A stretch of DNA of 13,873 nucleotides from Parvibaculum sp. (GCA_014359855.1 JACIYQ010000233.1:1-13873); one strand, 5' to 3'; numbered from the stretch's first letter, positions 1 to 7,526 are shown. Numbers and translations: made by a program. The notes: a model not told the origin generated them from the letters alone.

Positions 1-866
1 ATCTTGCCGATGCGGGCAAGATCGTCCGTGTTGTTCACATATTTCATCAGGCGCACCGTTTCGGCGGGCCCGGCCGCGCGTTCGAGCGCCGCCACATCGC
101 CGAGGATCGGCGTCACCTTCGCCATGGACACACCGCCGGCATAATCGGCGATGGCGCGGCGGGTCGCCGCGGTGTCGGAGAGGTCGACGGCGCGCAACGT
201 GGTGCCGAGCCTGTCGAAATTCACCGCCTCCTGCAGGACACGGACGATATCGCGCGTGAAACCGGCGGTTACCGTTCCGGCTTTCTTGGCGACCTTGAGG
301 ATCGAGACGCCGATGCGGGCGGGAAGGCCGCCGCCGCCCGTTGCGACGGTTGCCGTGGTCGCGGCCAGGCCGACGACAGAAAGGCCGAGGATCATTTGCG
401 AATATTCCTCGCCGCGCACGAGCTTCCCGCCTTCGCTGCCGATGTCGCGGACATCGCCCACCACGGTCAGGTCGGACGCCATGGCGCCCATGAAGGCCGG
501 CGTGTCCCCGCCTTCGCCGGTGACGAAGCCGGCGACGAAGCTGCTCGTGTTGCGGGTCACGCTGCGCGCGAAGGCATTCTCGGCGTCGAGACGCATTTGC
601 GTATCGGGGTCGAGCGGCATCTCCGCCCAGGCCGCGATTTCGGCATACATCACCACGTCGTCATAGGCGTTTTCGTCGAGCGCGCCGTTTATGCGGCGGC
701 TCAGGTCCGGGCCGCTCGTCGCCTCGGAAAGTTCCGCCTTGATGAAGGGTTCTGCCGGGATTGCGTCCTCCGGCACGTATTCGTCGAGGAGACCCCGCTC
801 ATAGGCGGCCATGAAGGCGAGGGGGAGGACGAGCAGGAAGACGACGAGACTGACCAGAAAACGCAT
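1..866 (-). CDS. Membrane-anchored protein of unknown function (3' end beyond window)
   Basis: A minus-strand frame open from an ATG at 866 to the left edge, 288 codons visible and no stop, so the C-terminus is missing. The start is supported by a purine-rich stretch (GAGAGGGG) about ten bases upstream. Residues 4-21 form a strongly hydrophobic segment after a single Arg, giving an N-terminal membrane anchor or uncleaved signal. The region after it is acidic and helical (about 22-105). A second hydrophobic, Gly/Ala/Thr-rich stretch lies at about 158-185 and is followed by a basic patch (KVAKKAG, 191-197). A segment at about 131-150 (LTVVGDVRDI and onward) followed by the hydrophobic run loosely recalls the pre-toxin linkers of secreted toxins, but I cannot assign a family. 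It lies 103 bases downstream of the phoX stop on the same strand, so co-transcription is possible. Real gene: likely; function: unknown. Confidence 0.75.
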   Translation of the reverse strand, partial: MRFLVSLVVFLLVLPLAFMAAYERGLLDEYVPEDAIPAEPFIKAELSEATSGPDLSRRINGALDENAYDDVVMYAEIAAWAEMPLDPDTQMRLDAENAFARSVTRNTSSFVAGFVTGEGGDTPAFMGAMASDLTVVGDVRDIGSEGGKLVRGEEYSQMILGLSVVGLAATTATVATGGGGLPARIGVSILKVAKKAGTVTAGFTRDIVRVLQEAVNFDRLGTTLRAVDLSDTAATRRAIADYAGGVSMAKVTPILGDVAALERAAGPAETVRLMKYVNNTDDLARIGK

Positions 867-949
867 GCGGGAAACGCCCCTCTCGCAGTGCGGACGGCTT
901 TGGCCCAGCCGACCTTCAACGGTGCCGCAAACCGAGCTTGGGGCATCGG

Positions 950-971
950 GACGCGGGGCGCAACCCGCGTC
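950..971 (-). other. Stem-loop overlapping the phoX stop codon
   Basis: Eight-base perfect inverted arms (950-957 and 964-971) enclose a six-base loop and overlap the phoX TGA at 970-972. There is no T-tract after it on the minus strand, so it is not a classical intrinsic terminator. It may be a weak terminator or mRNA 3'-end structure between phoX and the downstream membrane protein gene. Confidence 0.4.
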
Positions 972-2955
972 AGCCACCCACGGGTCCGCCTTTCTTCGCC
1001 GTGATGGCGAGAATGGAGGGACGCGGCGGCATGCCGGGCTCGAAATCGGGCCAGCGGGTCGCCGGATCGGCGAAGGTGGAGCTGCGCTCGAAGCCCTTGA
1101 AGTTCTGCGTGCCGTCGGCTCCCGGATGCTGCACGGCGAGGAAGAGCGTCGTGCCGTCCGGTGTGAAGCAGGGGCCGCAGACCTCCGCGCCGACAGGGGC
1201 GCGAAAAATGCGCCGCGCGATGCCGCGCTTGTCGCCCGTCGTGGCGAGGGCATAGAGCCCGTCGGCGGCACCCGATGCTGCGTTCCAGCCCGAGCCCTGA
1301 TCGGTCGCGACCCAGAGACGGCCCGAGGGGTCGGCCGCCATATTGTCGGGACAGGCGAACCACTGGTCGCTGCCAAGGTCAGGGTTCCATTCCGCGCCAA
1401 TGGCGGGAAAGCGCGGGTCGCCGCATTTCACGAGTATGGTCCATGCGAAACCGGATGCGCCGTGGTCGCCGCCTTCCGGCACAAGCTCGACGATCTGTCC
1501 CCAGAGATTGCCGGCGCGCGGGTTCACGGCGTCGGTCTTCTCGCGTTCCTTCGAGTTTGTGAGCGCGACATAGACGCGGCCCGTCGCCTCGTTCGGTTCC
1601 ACGTCTTCGGGACGGTCGAGCGGCGTGGCGCCGAGGATATCGGCGGCGCGGCGTGCCTCGATCGCGACGTCGGCCTGCGACGCGAAGCCGTTGGTCTCGT
1701 CGAGGCCGTTCTCTCCGTGAACGAGTGGTATCCATGTGCCGCTGCCGTCTTCCTCGAAGCGGGCGACATAAAGCGTGCCCTCGTCCAGAAGCGACATGTT
1801 TGCCGCCCGGTCGCCGGAGACCTTCCCGGCGGTCACGAATTTGTAGAGATACTCGAAGGCCTGGTCGTCGCCCATATAGATGGCGAGGCGGCCATCCGCC
1901 GTCCGGGCGTTTTCGCAGCCCTCATGCTTGAAGCGCCCGAGCGCAGTGCGCTTCACCGGCGTCGAATTGGGGTCGAGCGGATCGACCTCGACGACCCAGC
2001 CGTAGCGGTTCGGTTCGCGCGGTTCCCGCGACAGGTCGAAGCGCTTGTGAAAGTAACCCCAGGGATAGGAGCGGCTGCCGGGAACGCCCATGCGGGTGTG
2101 GTTTGCGGCTTCGCGTTCATCCGCATTCTCGCCGACGAAATAGAAGTTGAAGTTCTCTTCCGACATGAGCCATGTGCCCCAGGGCGTGATGCCGCCAGCG
2201 CAATTGTTGAAGGTGCCCATGACCATGGTTCCGCTCGGGTCCTCATTGGTCTTCATGCGTTCGTGACCGGCGGCGGGCCCGGATATCGTCATCGCGGTCG
2301 AGAGCGGCGTGAGGCGGCGGTTATAGGCACTGTCCGGCACGGTTTGCCAGCGGCCGTCTTCGCCGCGCGCGACCTCGACAATGGTGCCGCCATGCGCGGC
2401 CATGGAGATTTCCACGATCTCGCGCGTGTAGAAGGCGCGCGGGTCGCCCGCCGGATAGTCCGGGTACATCAGATCGTCATTCGTGTATTCGTGGTGAACG
2501 CAGAGAAGGCCGCGGGTGCTGGCCGCCGAGCCGTAGGGGAGCGGCACGAAGCCGATGAAGTCGTTGTTGTAGCCGAAGCGGGCGAGCTGCGAGCTGGCGC
2601 TCTGGTTGTTCACGTCGAAGGCAGGGATATCCTTCGCGACGGGATCGCCCCAGCGGATCAGCACCTCGGCGTCGTGATCGGCGGCGACATGATGCGTTTC
2701 GTCGATGCCGCCCGGCACTTCCTCGAAGCCGAAGATGGCATCGGGCCGCGCTTGCGGAGCGTCGTCGCAGGCGGCGAGCGAGAGGATGGCGGGCGAGACG
2801 CTGGCGAGCAGCGCGGCCTTGCCGAAGCCGCGCAATACATCGCGCCGCGCGAGGCGGCGCTGCCAGAGGGCGGCGAGAGGGGGCGACGTCTCGCGTGCGA
2901 CCGGCGCGTCATCCGCTGCTTCGAGTTCCTCGCCGAAGGATTTCTGCCCCGCCAT
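970..2955 (-). CDS. phoX: PhoX-family (DUF839) Tat-exported phosphatase
   Basis: 661 residues, usual for PhoX, the Ca/Fe-dependent periplasmic phosphomonoesterase family that releases phosphate from organic esters. The N-terminus carries a twin-arginine signal (R37-R38 in ARRDVLRGFG, then a hydrophobic run to about residue 61) ending in LAAC with Cys63, so it may be a Tat lipoprotein. Family motifs follow in order: HHEYTND at 154-160, NNCAGG with Cys252 (probably the iron-ligand cysteine known in PhoX), GTWLMSEEN at 260-268, YMGDDQAFEYLYKF at 360-373, DRPEDVEPN at 447-455, DNMAADPSGRLWVATDQ at 537-553 and a C-terminal CGPCFTPDG. The ATG at 2955 is preceded by AAGGGGAGTG at good spacing. It is divergent from the carbonic anhydrase-like gene; the shared 153-base gap holds a candidate Pho box, which fits phosphate-starvation control. 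Family assignment is firm; substrate is not determined. Confidence 0.95.
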   Translation of the reverse strand: MAGQKSFGEELEAADDAPVARETSPPLAALWQRRLARRDVLRGFGKAALLASVSPAILSLAACDDAPQARPDAIFGFEEVPGGIDETHHVAADHDAEVLIRWGDPVAKDIPAFDVNNQSASSQLARFGYNNDFIGFVPLPYGSAASTRGLLCVHHEYTNDDLMYPDYPAGDPRAFYTREIVEISMAAHGGTIVEVARGEDGRWQTVPDSAYNRRLTPLSTAMTISGPAAGHERMKTNEDPSGTMVMGTFNNCAGGITPWGTWLMSEENFNFYFVGENADEREAANHTRMGVPGSRSYPWGYFHKRFDLSREPREPNRYGWVVEVDPLDPNSTPVKRTALGRFKHEGCENARTADGRLAIYMGDDQAFEYLYKFVTAGKVSGDRAANMSLLDEGTLYVARFEEDGSGTWIPLVHGENGLDETNGFASQADVAIEARRAADILGATPLDRPEDVEPNEATGRVYVALTNSKEREKTDAVNPRAGNLWGQIVELVPEGGDHGASGFAWTILVKCGDPRFPAIGAEWNPDLGSDQWFACPDNMAADPSGRLWVATDQGSGWNAASGAADGLYALATTGDKRGIARRIFRAPVGAEVCGPCFTPDGTTLFLAVQHPGADGTQNFKGFERSSTFADPATRWPDFEPGMPPRPSILAITAKKGGPVGG

Positions 2956-3000
2956 TTGCCGTCACTCCCCTTGCTGCCGCCGCCAGCCTATGCAGCGGGT

Positions 3001-3018
3001 TTGACGGTGCGATGACAG
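3001..3018 (-). promoter_or_regulatory. Candidate Pho box (PhoB site) for phoX
   Basis: Read on the minus strand the site is CTGTCAT-CGCA-CCGTCAA. The known PhoB site is two direct 7-base repeats close to CTGTCAT with a four-base spacer (11-base period). Here the first repeat matches 7/7 and the second 5/7, with the right spacing. The site ends 45 bases upstream of the phoX ATG, in phoX orientation. The functional match of site and downstream gene raises confidence above chance. No convincing sigma-70 -10 element is seen downstream. Confidence 0.6.
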
Positions 3019-3108
3019 CCTGTTTCCGGTGGCTTCCGCAAGTCTCGTATCGCCGCGCGACCCGTGCCATAGTCCGGCAAAAGCGACCTGTTCGAGGAGG
3101 AATTCGAG

Positions 3109-3639
3109 ATGCCCGTTTACGCCCTTGGCGAGAAGAAGCCGATCCTGCCCGCAGAAGGTGAATACTGGATCGCGCCCAATGCGGAAGTCATGGGCAATGT
3201 GAAGCTCGAGAAGAACGCGAGCGTCTGGTTCGGCGCTGTGCTGCGCGGCGACAACGAACTCATCACCATCGGCGAGAATTCCAACGTGCAGGACGGTTCG
3301 GTGCTGCATACCGATCCCGGTTCGCCGCTCACCATCGGCGCGAACGTGACCATCGGCCACATGGTGATGCTGCATGGCTGCACGATCGGCGAGGGGAGCC
3401 TTGTCGGCATCGGCAGCATCGTGCTCAACAATACGAAGATCGGGAAGGGCTGCCTTATCGGTGCGAATACGCTGATCTCAGAGAACAAGGAGATACCGGA
3501 CTACTCCATGGTGCTCGGCTCGCCCGGCAAGATCGTCCGCACGCTCGACAAGGAGACTGCCGAGGCGCTGCGGCTTTCGGCCGATCACTATGTTCACAAC
3601 TGGCAGCGCTATGCGCGCGAGATGAAGCGGGTCGACTGA
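3109..3639 (+). CDS. Gamma-class carbonic anhydrase-like hexapeptide-repeat protein
   Basis: 176 residues, typical of the YrdA/PaaY/CaiE branch of the left-handed beta-helix gamma carbonic anhydrases. Hexapeptide repeats of the [LIV]-G-x4 kind run from about residue 22 to 125 (IAPNAEVMG, ITIGENSNV, LTIGANVTIG, CTIGEGSLVG, TKIGKGCLIG). The residues known to bind zinc in this fold are present: His67, His84 and His89 with the characteristic five-residue spacing of the last pair. Arg46/Asp48 (RGD) and Gln61/Asp62 match the conserved trimer-interface and active-site residues of Cam. A C-terminal helix (145-172) is also usual. The start has a strong GAGGAGG about eight bases upstream. Its stop TGA shares one base with the next gene's ATG, indicating translational coupling. 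Many members have no proven anhydrase activity, so the reaction is inferred. Confidence 0.93.
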   Translation: MPVYALGEKKPILPAEGEYWIAPNAEVMGNVKLEKNASVWFGAVLRGDNELITIGENSNVQDGSVLHTDPGSPLTIGANVTIGHMVMLHGCTIGEGSLVGIGSIVLNNTKIGKGCLIGANTLISENKEIPDYSMVLGSPGKIVRTLDKETAEALRLSADHYVHNWQRYAREMKRVD

Positions 3640-4106
3640 TGCGCGGGGTTTTTGCGTCCGCTTCGCTTGCGCTGTTTCTTCTCTTCGGCGCCTGCGCGCA
3701 GGCAGATGAGCGCGATGCCGCCATCGAGACGCGGGACGGAGAGCTGCATCGTTTCACCGTCGAACTCGCGCTGACGCCGGACGAGCAGCGAAGGGGCCTC
3801 ATGTACCGGGAGGAGCTTGCCGAAGATGCCGGCATGCTCTTTTTCTATCCGAGCTGTGCGCCCGCGCAGTTCTGGATGATGAACACCTACATCCCGCTCG
3901 ACATGATCTTCATAGAGGCGGATGGGCGGATTGCCCGGATCGCCGAAATGACCGTGCCTGAGACGCTGGATGTCCATGACTCGGGCGTGCCCGTGAACGG
4001 TGTTCTCGAAGTGGAAGGCGGGCTGACGCGACGTCTCGGGATCGGGGAGGGGGACTTCGTCCGCCACCCATGGTTCGGCGAGGGCGGCAAGGCTGCTTGC
4101 GGCTGA
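3639..4106 (+). CDS. Exported DUF192 family protein
   Basis: 155 residues. Residues 1-22 are a signal sequence (short basic start, hydrophobic LALFLLFGACAQA). A cysteine at position 19 in LFGAC could be a lipoprotein site, but the Phe at -3 is not consensus, so ordinary signal peptidase cleavage after AQA is equally possible. The rest is a complete DUF192 domain: MYREEL (55-60), GMLFFY (65-70), FWMMNTYIPLDMIFI (78-92), and a conserved VLEVEGG near 122-128. DUF192 is a small beta-rich family found in envelope proteins and has no established biochemical role. The ATG overlaps the upstream carbonic anhydrase-like gene's TGA by one base, so the two are coupled. Family is clear, function unknown. 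Confidence 0.93.
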   Translation: MRGVFASASLALFLLFGACAQADERDAAIETRDGELHRFTVELALTPDEQRRGLMYREELAEDAGMLFFYPSCAPAQFWMMNTYIPLDMIFIEADGRIARIAEMTVPETLDVHDSGVPVNGVLEVEGGLTRRLGIGEGDFVRHPWFGEGGKAACG

Positions 4107-4167
4107 TTTTATCGGTTAAAGTCCGGCCAACGGCATAACAAAACGCTTTTCCGACAGGGAGGGTGAA

Positions 4168-4902
4168 ATGAGTCAGGCCAAGGCCGTGCAGCAGGATGCA
4201 CAGGAAGTTCTCTACGAAGTCGCCGATCGTATCGCGACGATCACGCTGAACGCGCCCGACCGCATGAACACGATTTCCGGTCCGATGCTGAACCAGCTCA
4301 CGAAGCGCCTGCAGGAAGCGGATGCGGACCCGGAGGTGCGCTGCGTGATCCTGACCGGTGCGGGCCGGGCTTTCCGCGCCGGCCTCGACCTGCGCGCGCA
4401 GACGCAGGGAGCCGGGCTTTCGATCGGCTCGAGCGGCGGGGTCAAGTCGACCAGCATCGATCTCAAGAACACGCCGCCGACGGTGCTCCAGGAAATGGAG
4501 ACGCCGATCATCTGTGCCGTGAATGGCGGCGCCGCAGGCTAGGGCATGGACACGGCGCTCGGTTGCGATATCCGCCTCATGGACAAGCCGGCCAAGCTTG
4601 CGGCCGCTTTCTGCAAGCGCGGCCTGCTGCCCGAATCGGGCGGTACGTGGTATCTGCCGAGGCTCATCGGCTGGTCGAAAGCGGCGGAGCTCATCTTCAC
4701 AGGCCGCACGCTCTCGGCCGAGATCGCGGCCAATGCGCCGCTTGCCGTTCGTGCGGCGAAACGCATGATGCGCTTGGGGCTTAACGAACCTTTCCCCGAG
4801 CATGTGCATCATGTCTATCTGCCGCTGATGCGGACGGAAGACATAAAAGAGGGCATGATGGCCTATGTGGAGAAGCGGCAGCCTGACTTCAAAGGCAGGT
4901 GA
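4168..4902 (+). pseudogene. Broken enoyl-CoA hydratase (crotonase family) gene
   Basis: Two in-frame pieces form one crotonase-fold protein split by TAG at 4540-4542. The first piece (124 residues, ATG at 4168 after GGGAGGGTGAA) has the N-terminal beta-strands, the first oxyanion-hole loop (FRAGLDLR; many relatives have Cys or Ser where this has Arg) and ends in VNGGAAG. The second continues directly as GMDTALGCDIRLM, which is the second oxyanion-hole loop, so the stop falls inside the most conserved motif; a Tyr codon TAC to TAG is one simple origin. The second piece also runs from FTGRTLSAE straight into IAANAPLAVRAAK. In intact members roughly 25-30 residues containing a GLVNxVVP-type strand lie between these, so an in-frame deletion is likely. 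The frame is otherwise well kept, which suggests recent decay. Re-initiation at ATG 4546 is conceivable but would give a fragment without the first oxyanion loop. Confidence 0.85.
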
Positions 4903-4938
4903 TCCGCCGCCTCTCCGGGGCCGGAGAAAGCGATACGG

Positions 4939-6114
4939 GTGATGCGGGGGCTGGCTGCGCGATATGCGGCATTCGACATGATGGAAGCAGTGCGGGCGCT
5001 GTCCGCGCTGCTTTTGCTTGGCATGGCCGCTATCGTCTTTCCGCAGTCGCTTCGCGCGGCGACCTTCAGTGGCGGGTATGACGGTATCGGCGACGCGGCC
5101 GGCATGTCGCTTACGCTGTCGCAGATCGAGCGGCGGGTGGTCGGCAGCCTGAGCTTGCAGGGCGGGGCTGTCTACACGCTCAACGGGGAGCGCGAGGACG
5201 CCCGATCGGGAACCGCGCAAGGCGCGCTCGGCGCGAGAGGCGGGCAGCGCGACGCCTTCTTCCATATCGAGGAGCGTCCGCTCGGCCTGCAATTTCTGTT
5301 CATTCCGGCGACGGCCGAAGGCGAACCCGATCTCGGACGGGCGAGCGAATATTCATTCCTGAAGCGCGGCGTGCGCCCGACCATCACCGAAGAAACGAAT
5401 CCGCGCTACAAGGTTGCGCCGGAGGAGCCTGTCGACATTCTCGCTTTCATCGACGGGTTTCGCGGCTGGTCGCCTGGCGATACGACGCGGCTTTATGCGG
5501 GACTGCCGGAGCGTCAGCGCGCGCTCATTCTCCTCTACGACCACGCAACGGCGGAACTCATGTGGCGTATCTGCGAAGCGGCGCCAGAGGAGGGTTCCAT
5601 CGCCGCGCGGCGGCTTGCCGATATGCAGGAGCGTCAGCAGACGGACTGCGAGCCCTATCTCCGCGTTGTCGAACGGGCGAAAAAAGGCGGCCTCTTTTCG
5701 GAGTTCCTGCGGCGCTCGCAGTTCCAGCTCGAACTCATCCGGGCGACCGTGCTTTGCGATCGCGGGGAGACAGGCGCCGCGCGCTGTGCAGACGTGAGCG
5801 CGCTCGGCTCACCGCTCATCCTGCGCTGGCGACGGGCGGATGCGATCATGCGCGAGCTTGCCGGGGCCGATGTGGAGCCGGATGTTCACGAAAACGAGCG
5901 GGAACCGGAAGCCGCGGCCGAACGCGAGGCAGGGGAAACGTCTCCCGTTCCGGCGGCGGAAGTGGAAACTGTGCCGCAGGTAGCGCCCGGCGCACGCGTC
6001 CCGTTGCCTCGCCCCGACGGTGGGGAGGAAGCGGTGTCGGACTTCGGACCCGATGCATTGCCGCTTGCGGCGGAGACGGTGGAACACCACCGTCTGCCGC
6101 TCGCGCGACCTTGA
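4939..6114 (+). CDS. Exported protein of unknown function
   Basis: 391 residues from GTG 4939 (GGAG motif 12 bases upstream); ATG 4942 is the adjacent alternative, and ATG 4978/4981 would give a shorter and very typical signal peptide (MEAVRALSALLLLGMAAIVF) but has no visible ribosome site. Cleavage is expected near SLRA-ATF, residue 40. The mature protein has a beta-rich N-terminal part (about 43-142, patterns such as SGGYDGIGDAAGMSLTLSQ), a helical middle (about 160-310) holding all four cysteines (212, 237, 273, 283), which could form disulfides in the periplasm, and an acidic, Pro/Glu-rich disordered tail (about 311-391). I do not recognise a named family. It begins 36 bases after the damaged hydratase gene and ends 18 bases from the convergent FKBP gene. 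Confidence 0.82.
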   Translation: MMRGLAARYAAFDMMEAVRALSALLLLGMAAIVFPQSLRAATFSGGYDGIGDAAGMSLTLSQIERRVVGSLSLQGGAVYTLNGEREDARSGTAQGALGARGGQRDAFFHIEERPLGLQFLFIPATAEGEPDLGRASEYSFLKRGVRPTITEETNPRYKVAPEEPVDILAFIDGFRGWSPGDTTRLYAGLPERQRALILLYDHATAELMWRICEAAPEEGSIAARRLADMQERQQTDCEPYLRVVERAKKGGLFSEFLRRSQFQLELIRATVLCDRGETGAARCADVSALGSPLILRWRRADAIMRELAGADVEPDVHENEREPEAAAEREAGETSPVPAAEVETVPQVAPGARVPLPRPDGGEEAVSDFGPDALPLAAETVEHHRLPLARP

Positions 6115-6132
6115 TGGCCCGGCGGGGATGCC

Positions 6133-6564
6133 TCAGGCGGCGATTTCGACCAGCTGAATCTCGAATGTCAGGTCTTCGCCCGCCAGCGGGTGGTTCGCAT
6201 CGAGGCGCACCGCGCTGTCGTTCACTTCCGTAATGACGAGCCCGATTTCGCGGCCGTCGCGTCCCGTCGCGGACAAACGCATGCCCGGCTGCGGTTCGAG
6301 TTCCGGCGGAAGTTCGCTGCGGGGAACGTCTTGCACGAGGCGCGGATCGTGTTCGCCGTAAGCTTCGGCGGATGCCACCGTGAAGCTCTTGCTGTCGCCA
6401 GGTTCCATGCCGAGGACCGCGTTTTCGAATCCGGCAATCACCATCTGGCTGCCGATGGCGAATTCGATGGGATCTCCTTGATGGCTCGCGTCGAAGACGG
6501 TGCCGTCGTTCAGCTTGCCGGTGTAGTGAACCTTCACGCGGTCGCCGTTTTGTGCTGCTGCCAT
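6133..6564 (-). CDS. FKBP-type peptidyl-prolyl cis-trans isomerase, SlyD/SlpA-like
   Basis: 143 residues. The family speeds cis-trans isomerisation at prolyl bonds and acts as a cytoplasmic folding helper. Visible motifs: VKVHYTGKLNDGTVFDAS (11-28), the FKBP core strand and loop; GSQMVIAGFENAVLGMEPGDSK (38-59); an inserted flap domain rich in Pro/Glu (about 70-118: YGEHDPRLVQDVPRSELP); and the diagnostic DANHPLAGEDLTFEI near the C-terminus. It ends right after the core, lacking the His-rich metal-binding tail of enterobacterial SlyD, and has no signal peptide. ATG 6564 has an AAGGCAAGG stretch upstream. It sits on its own between two terminator-like or structured regions. Confidence 0.95.
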   Translation of the reverse strand: MAAAQNGDRVKVHYTGKLNDGTVFDASHQGDPIEFAIGSQMVIAGFENAVLGMEPGDSKSFTVASAEAYGEHDPRLVQDVPRSELPPELEPQPGMRLSATGRDGREIGLVITEVNDSAVRLDANHPLAGEDLTFEIQLVEIAA

Positions 6565-6578
6565 TGCCTTGCCTTTCT

Positions 6579-6614
6579 GCGCGGCGGCAAATGCCTGCAG
6601 GCAGGCGGCCGCGC
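6579..6614 (-). promoter_or_regulatory. Structured leader of the FKBP gene
   Basis: GC-rich arms 6579-6588 and 6605-6614 pair at 9 of 10 positions, and between them lies a perfect 12-base palindrome (6592-6603, TGCCTGCAGGCA). It sits 15-50 bases upstream of the FKBP ATG. It could be an operator or an mRNA hairpin; the sequence alone does not decide. Confidence 0.4.
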
Positions 6615-6637
6615 GTCTCGATCAAACATCGGCCGAT

Positions 6638-6676
6638 AAAAAACAAGGGCCTTCAGGAAATAAGCCTGAAGGCCCT
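6638..6676 (-). terminator. Intrinsic terminator of the GYF_2 fusion gene
   Basis: A 12-base-pair perfect stem (6646-6657 with 6665-6676) closes a seven-base loop. On the minus strand it is followed within three bases by six T residues (6643-6638). It lies about 90 bases after the minus-strand stop at 6765 and insulates the downstream FKBP gene. Confidence 0.88.
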
Positions 6677-6764
6677 CAAATCATCGACAAGGGAAGACTA
6701 ACAGCACATGACCTGGATCGCCACCTTGCGCGGTTATTTTATCGCGCAGGCAGGTCCGGTTGCG

Positions 6765-7526
6765 TCAGTACGTCCGGCGCCAGACGCGGCGGATTTTTGC
6801 GTCAACTTCGGGGCCCATGGAACTCCAGGCCGTGCGATCGCGGGTCGTGTCGGCGATGAACATGGTGTCGGTGCGGCCGATATGCTGGCTGAGTTCGTTG
6901 AGAAGACCGGCCGCCGTTGCGTCGGTGTTCACGCACCAGACATTCGGGGCCAGCTTGTAGGCTGCTCCGAGCGACATGATCGCCTGTTCGAGGGGGCCGG
7001 CGAAGCGTGCCTTGATGTCGAGAACGATGATGAAGTTGGCTGTGTCGGGCTGGCGGCGCCGGTCGACCTGGCCCTTGTCCGGGCCATAGACGGAGCGCTC
7101 GTCCGCAGCTTCGGGTTCCGGCTCTGGTTTGCGGACCGGCTCGGCGGCGGCAACGGTTTCTTCTGCTTCGTAGACTTCTGTTGCTGTGAGTTCGGCGGAG
7201 GATTCGATTTCCCCGGTTCGCGGTTCTTCCGCAGCGGGTTCGACGGGTTGTTCTTCGACCTCGACCGGCGCGCGGAAAAGAATGGCGAAGGCGGGAATGT
7301 CGATCGCGTGCTGCCACATGCCGGCGCCTGCGGGGGTTCCCTCAGGTGCGATCAGGCTATGTTCGGCGACGCGCCCTTCGGCAACATATCCCTTCATGGC
7401 CTCGTAGCTGTAAGGGCCATAAACCTTGTCGCCATATTTCAGCCCCCAACGATGCGAGGGGATGCTGTCCGCCTGGGTATGGGCCGATGCTTCGTTTGCT
7501 TGCGCCATGGGTTCTACGTTCGACAT
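6765..7526 (-). CDS. GYF_2 domain / acidic linker / Cas2-SinR-like domain fusion protein
   Basis: 253 residues from ATG 7526; an upstream in-frame GTG at 7556 would add ten residues but lies only a few bases from the predicted transcript start. Residues 24-75 form a GYF_2 (DUF4339) domain with its hallmark WGLKYGDKVYGPYSYEAM and a following helix, a module that binds proline-rich peptides. Residues about 86-150 are a Glu/Pro-rich, probably disordered linker. Residues 163-250 resemble the small ferredoxin-like SinR/Cas2-type domain: a hydrophobic first strand FIIVLDI, a helix ending AIMSLGAAYKL, NVWCVNTDATAAGLLNEL, then a second hydrophobic strand DTMFIAD and a basic C-terminus. The match of the last domain is my pattern-level reading, not a search result. 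It is divergent from the intact enoyl-CoA hydratase. No CRISPR genes or repeats are present, so it is not a working Cas2. Function unknown. Confidence 0.82.
   Translation of the reverse strand: MSNVEPMAQANEASAHTQADSIPSHRWGLKYGDKVYGPYSYEAMKGYVAEGRVAEHSLIAPEGTPAGAGMWQHAIDIPAFAILFRAPVEVEEQPVEPAAEEPRTGEIESSAELTATEVYEAEETVAAAEPVRKPEPEPEAADERSVYGPDKGQVDRRRQPDTANFIIVLDIKARFAGPLEQAIMSLGAAYKLAPNVWCVNTDATAAGLLNELSQHIGRTDTMFIADTTRDRTAWSSMGPEVDAKIRRVWRRTY

Noticed and set aside
811..3015. A 734-codon open frame on the plus strand
   Set aside because: It is antisense to phoX, whose motifs are unmistakable. GC-rich codon usage leaves the opposite strand open; the translation has no domain features.
4540..4542. 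TAG as a recoded sense codon (pyrrolysine or programmed readthrough)
   Set aside because: There is no sign of pyrrolysine machinery in the window, the position is not a known site for it, and a second lesion in the same gene makes decay the simpler explanation.
3910..5292. A 460-codon open frame on the minus strand
   Set aside because: It runs antisense to the DUF192 gene, the broken hydratase and the exported protein, and is rich in Arg, His and Ala with no recognisable domain.
5846..6646. A 266-codon open frame on the minus strand
   Set aside because: It is an out-of-frame shadow of the FKBP gene and antisense to the exported protein; low-complexity Arg-rich translation.
6765..7526. Genuine CRISPR-associated Cas2
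   Set aside because: No cas1, no effector genes and no repeat array are present, and the domain sits in a fusion with GYF_2.
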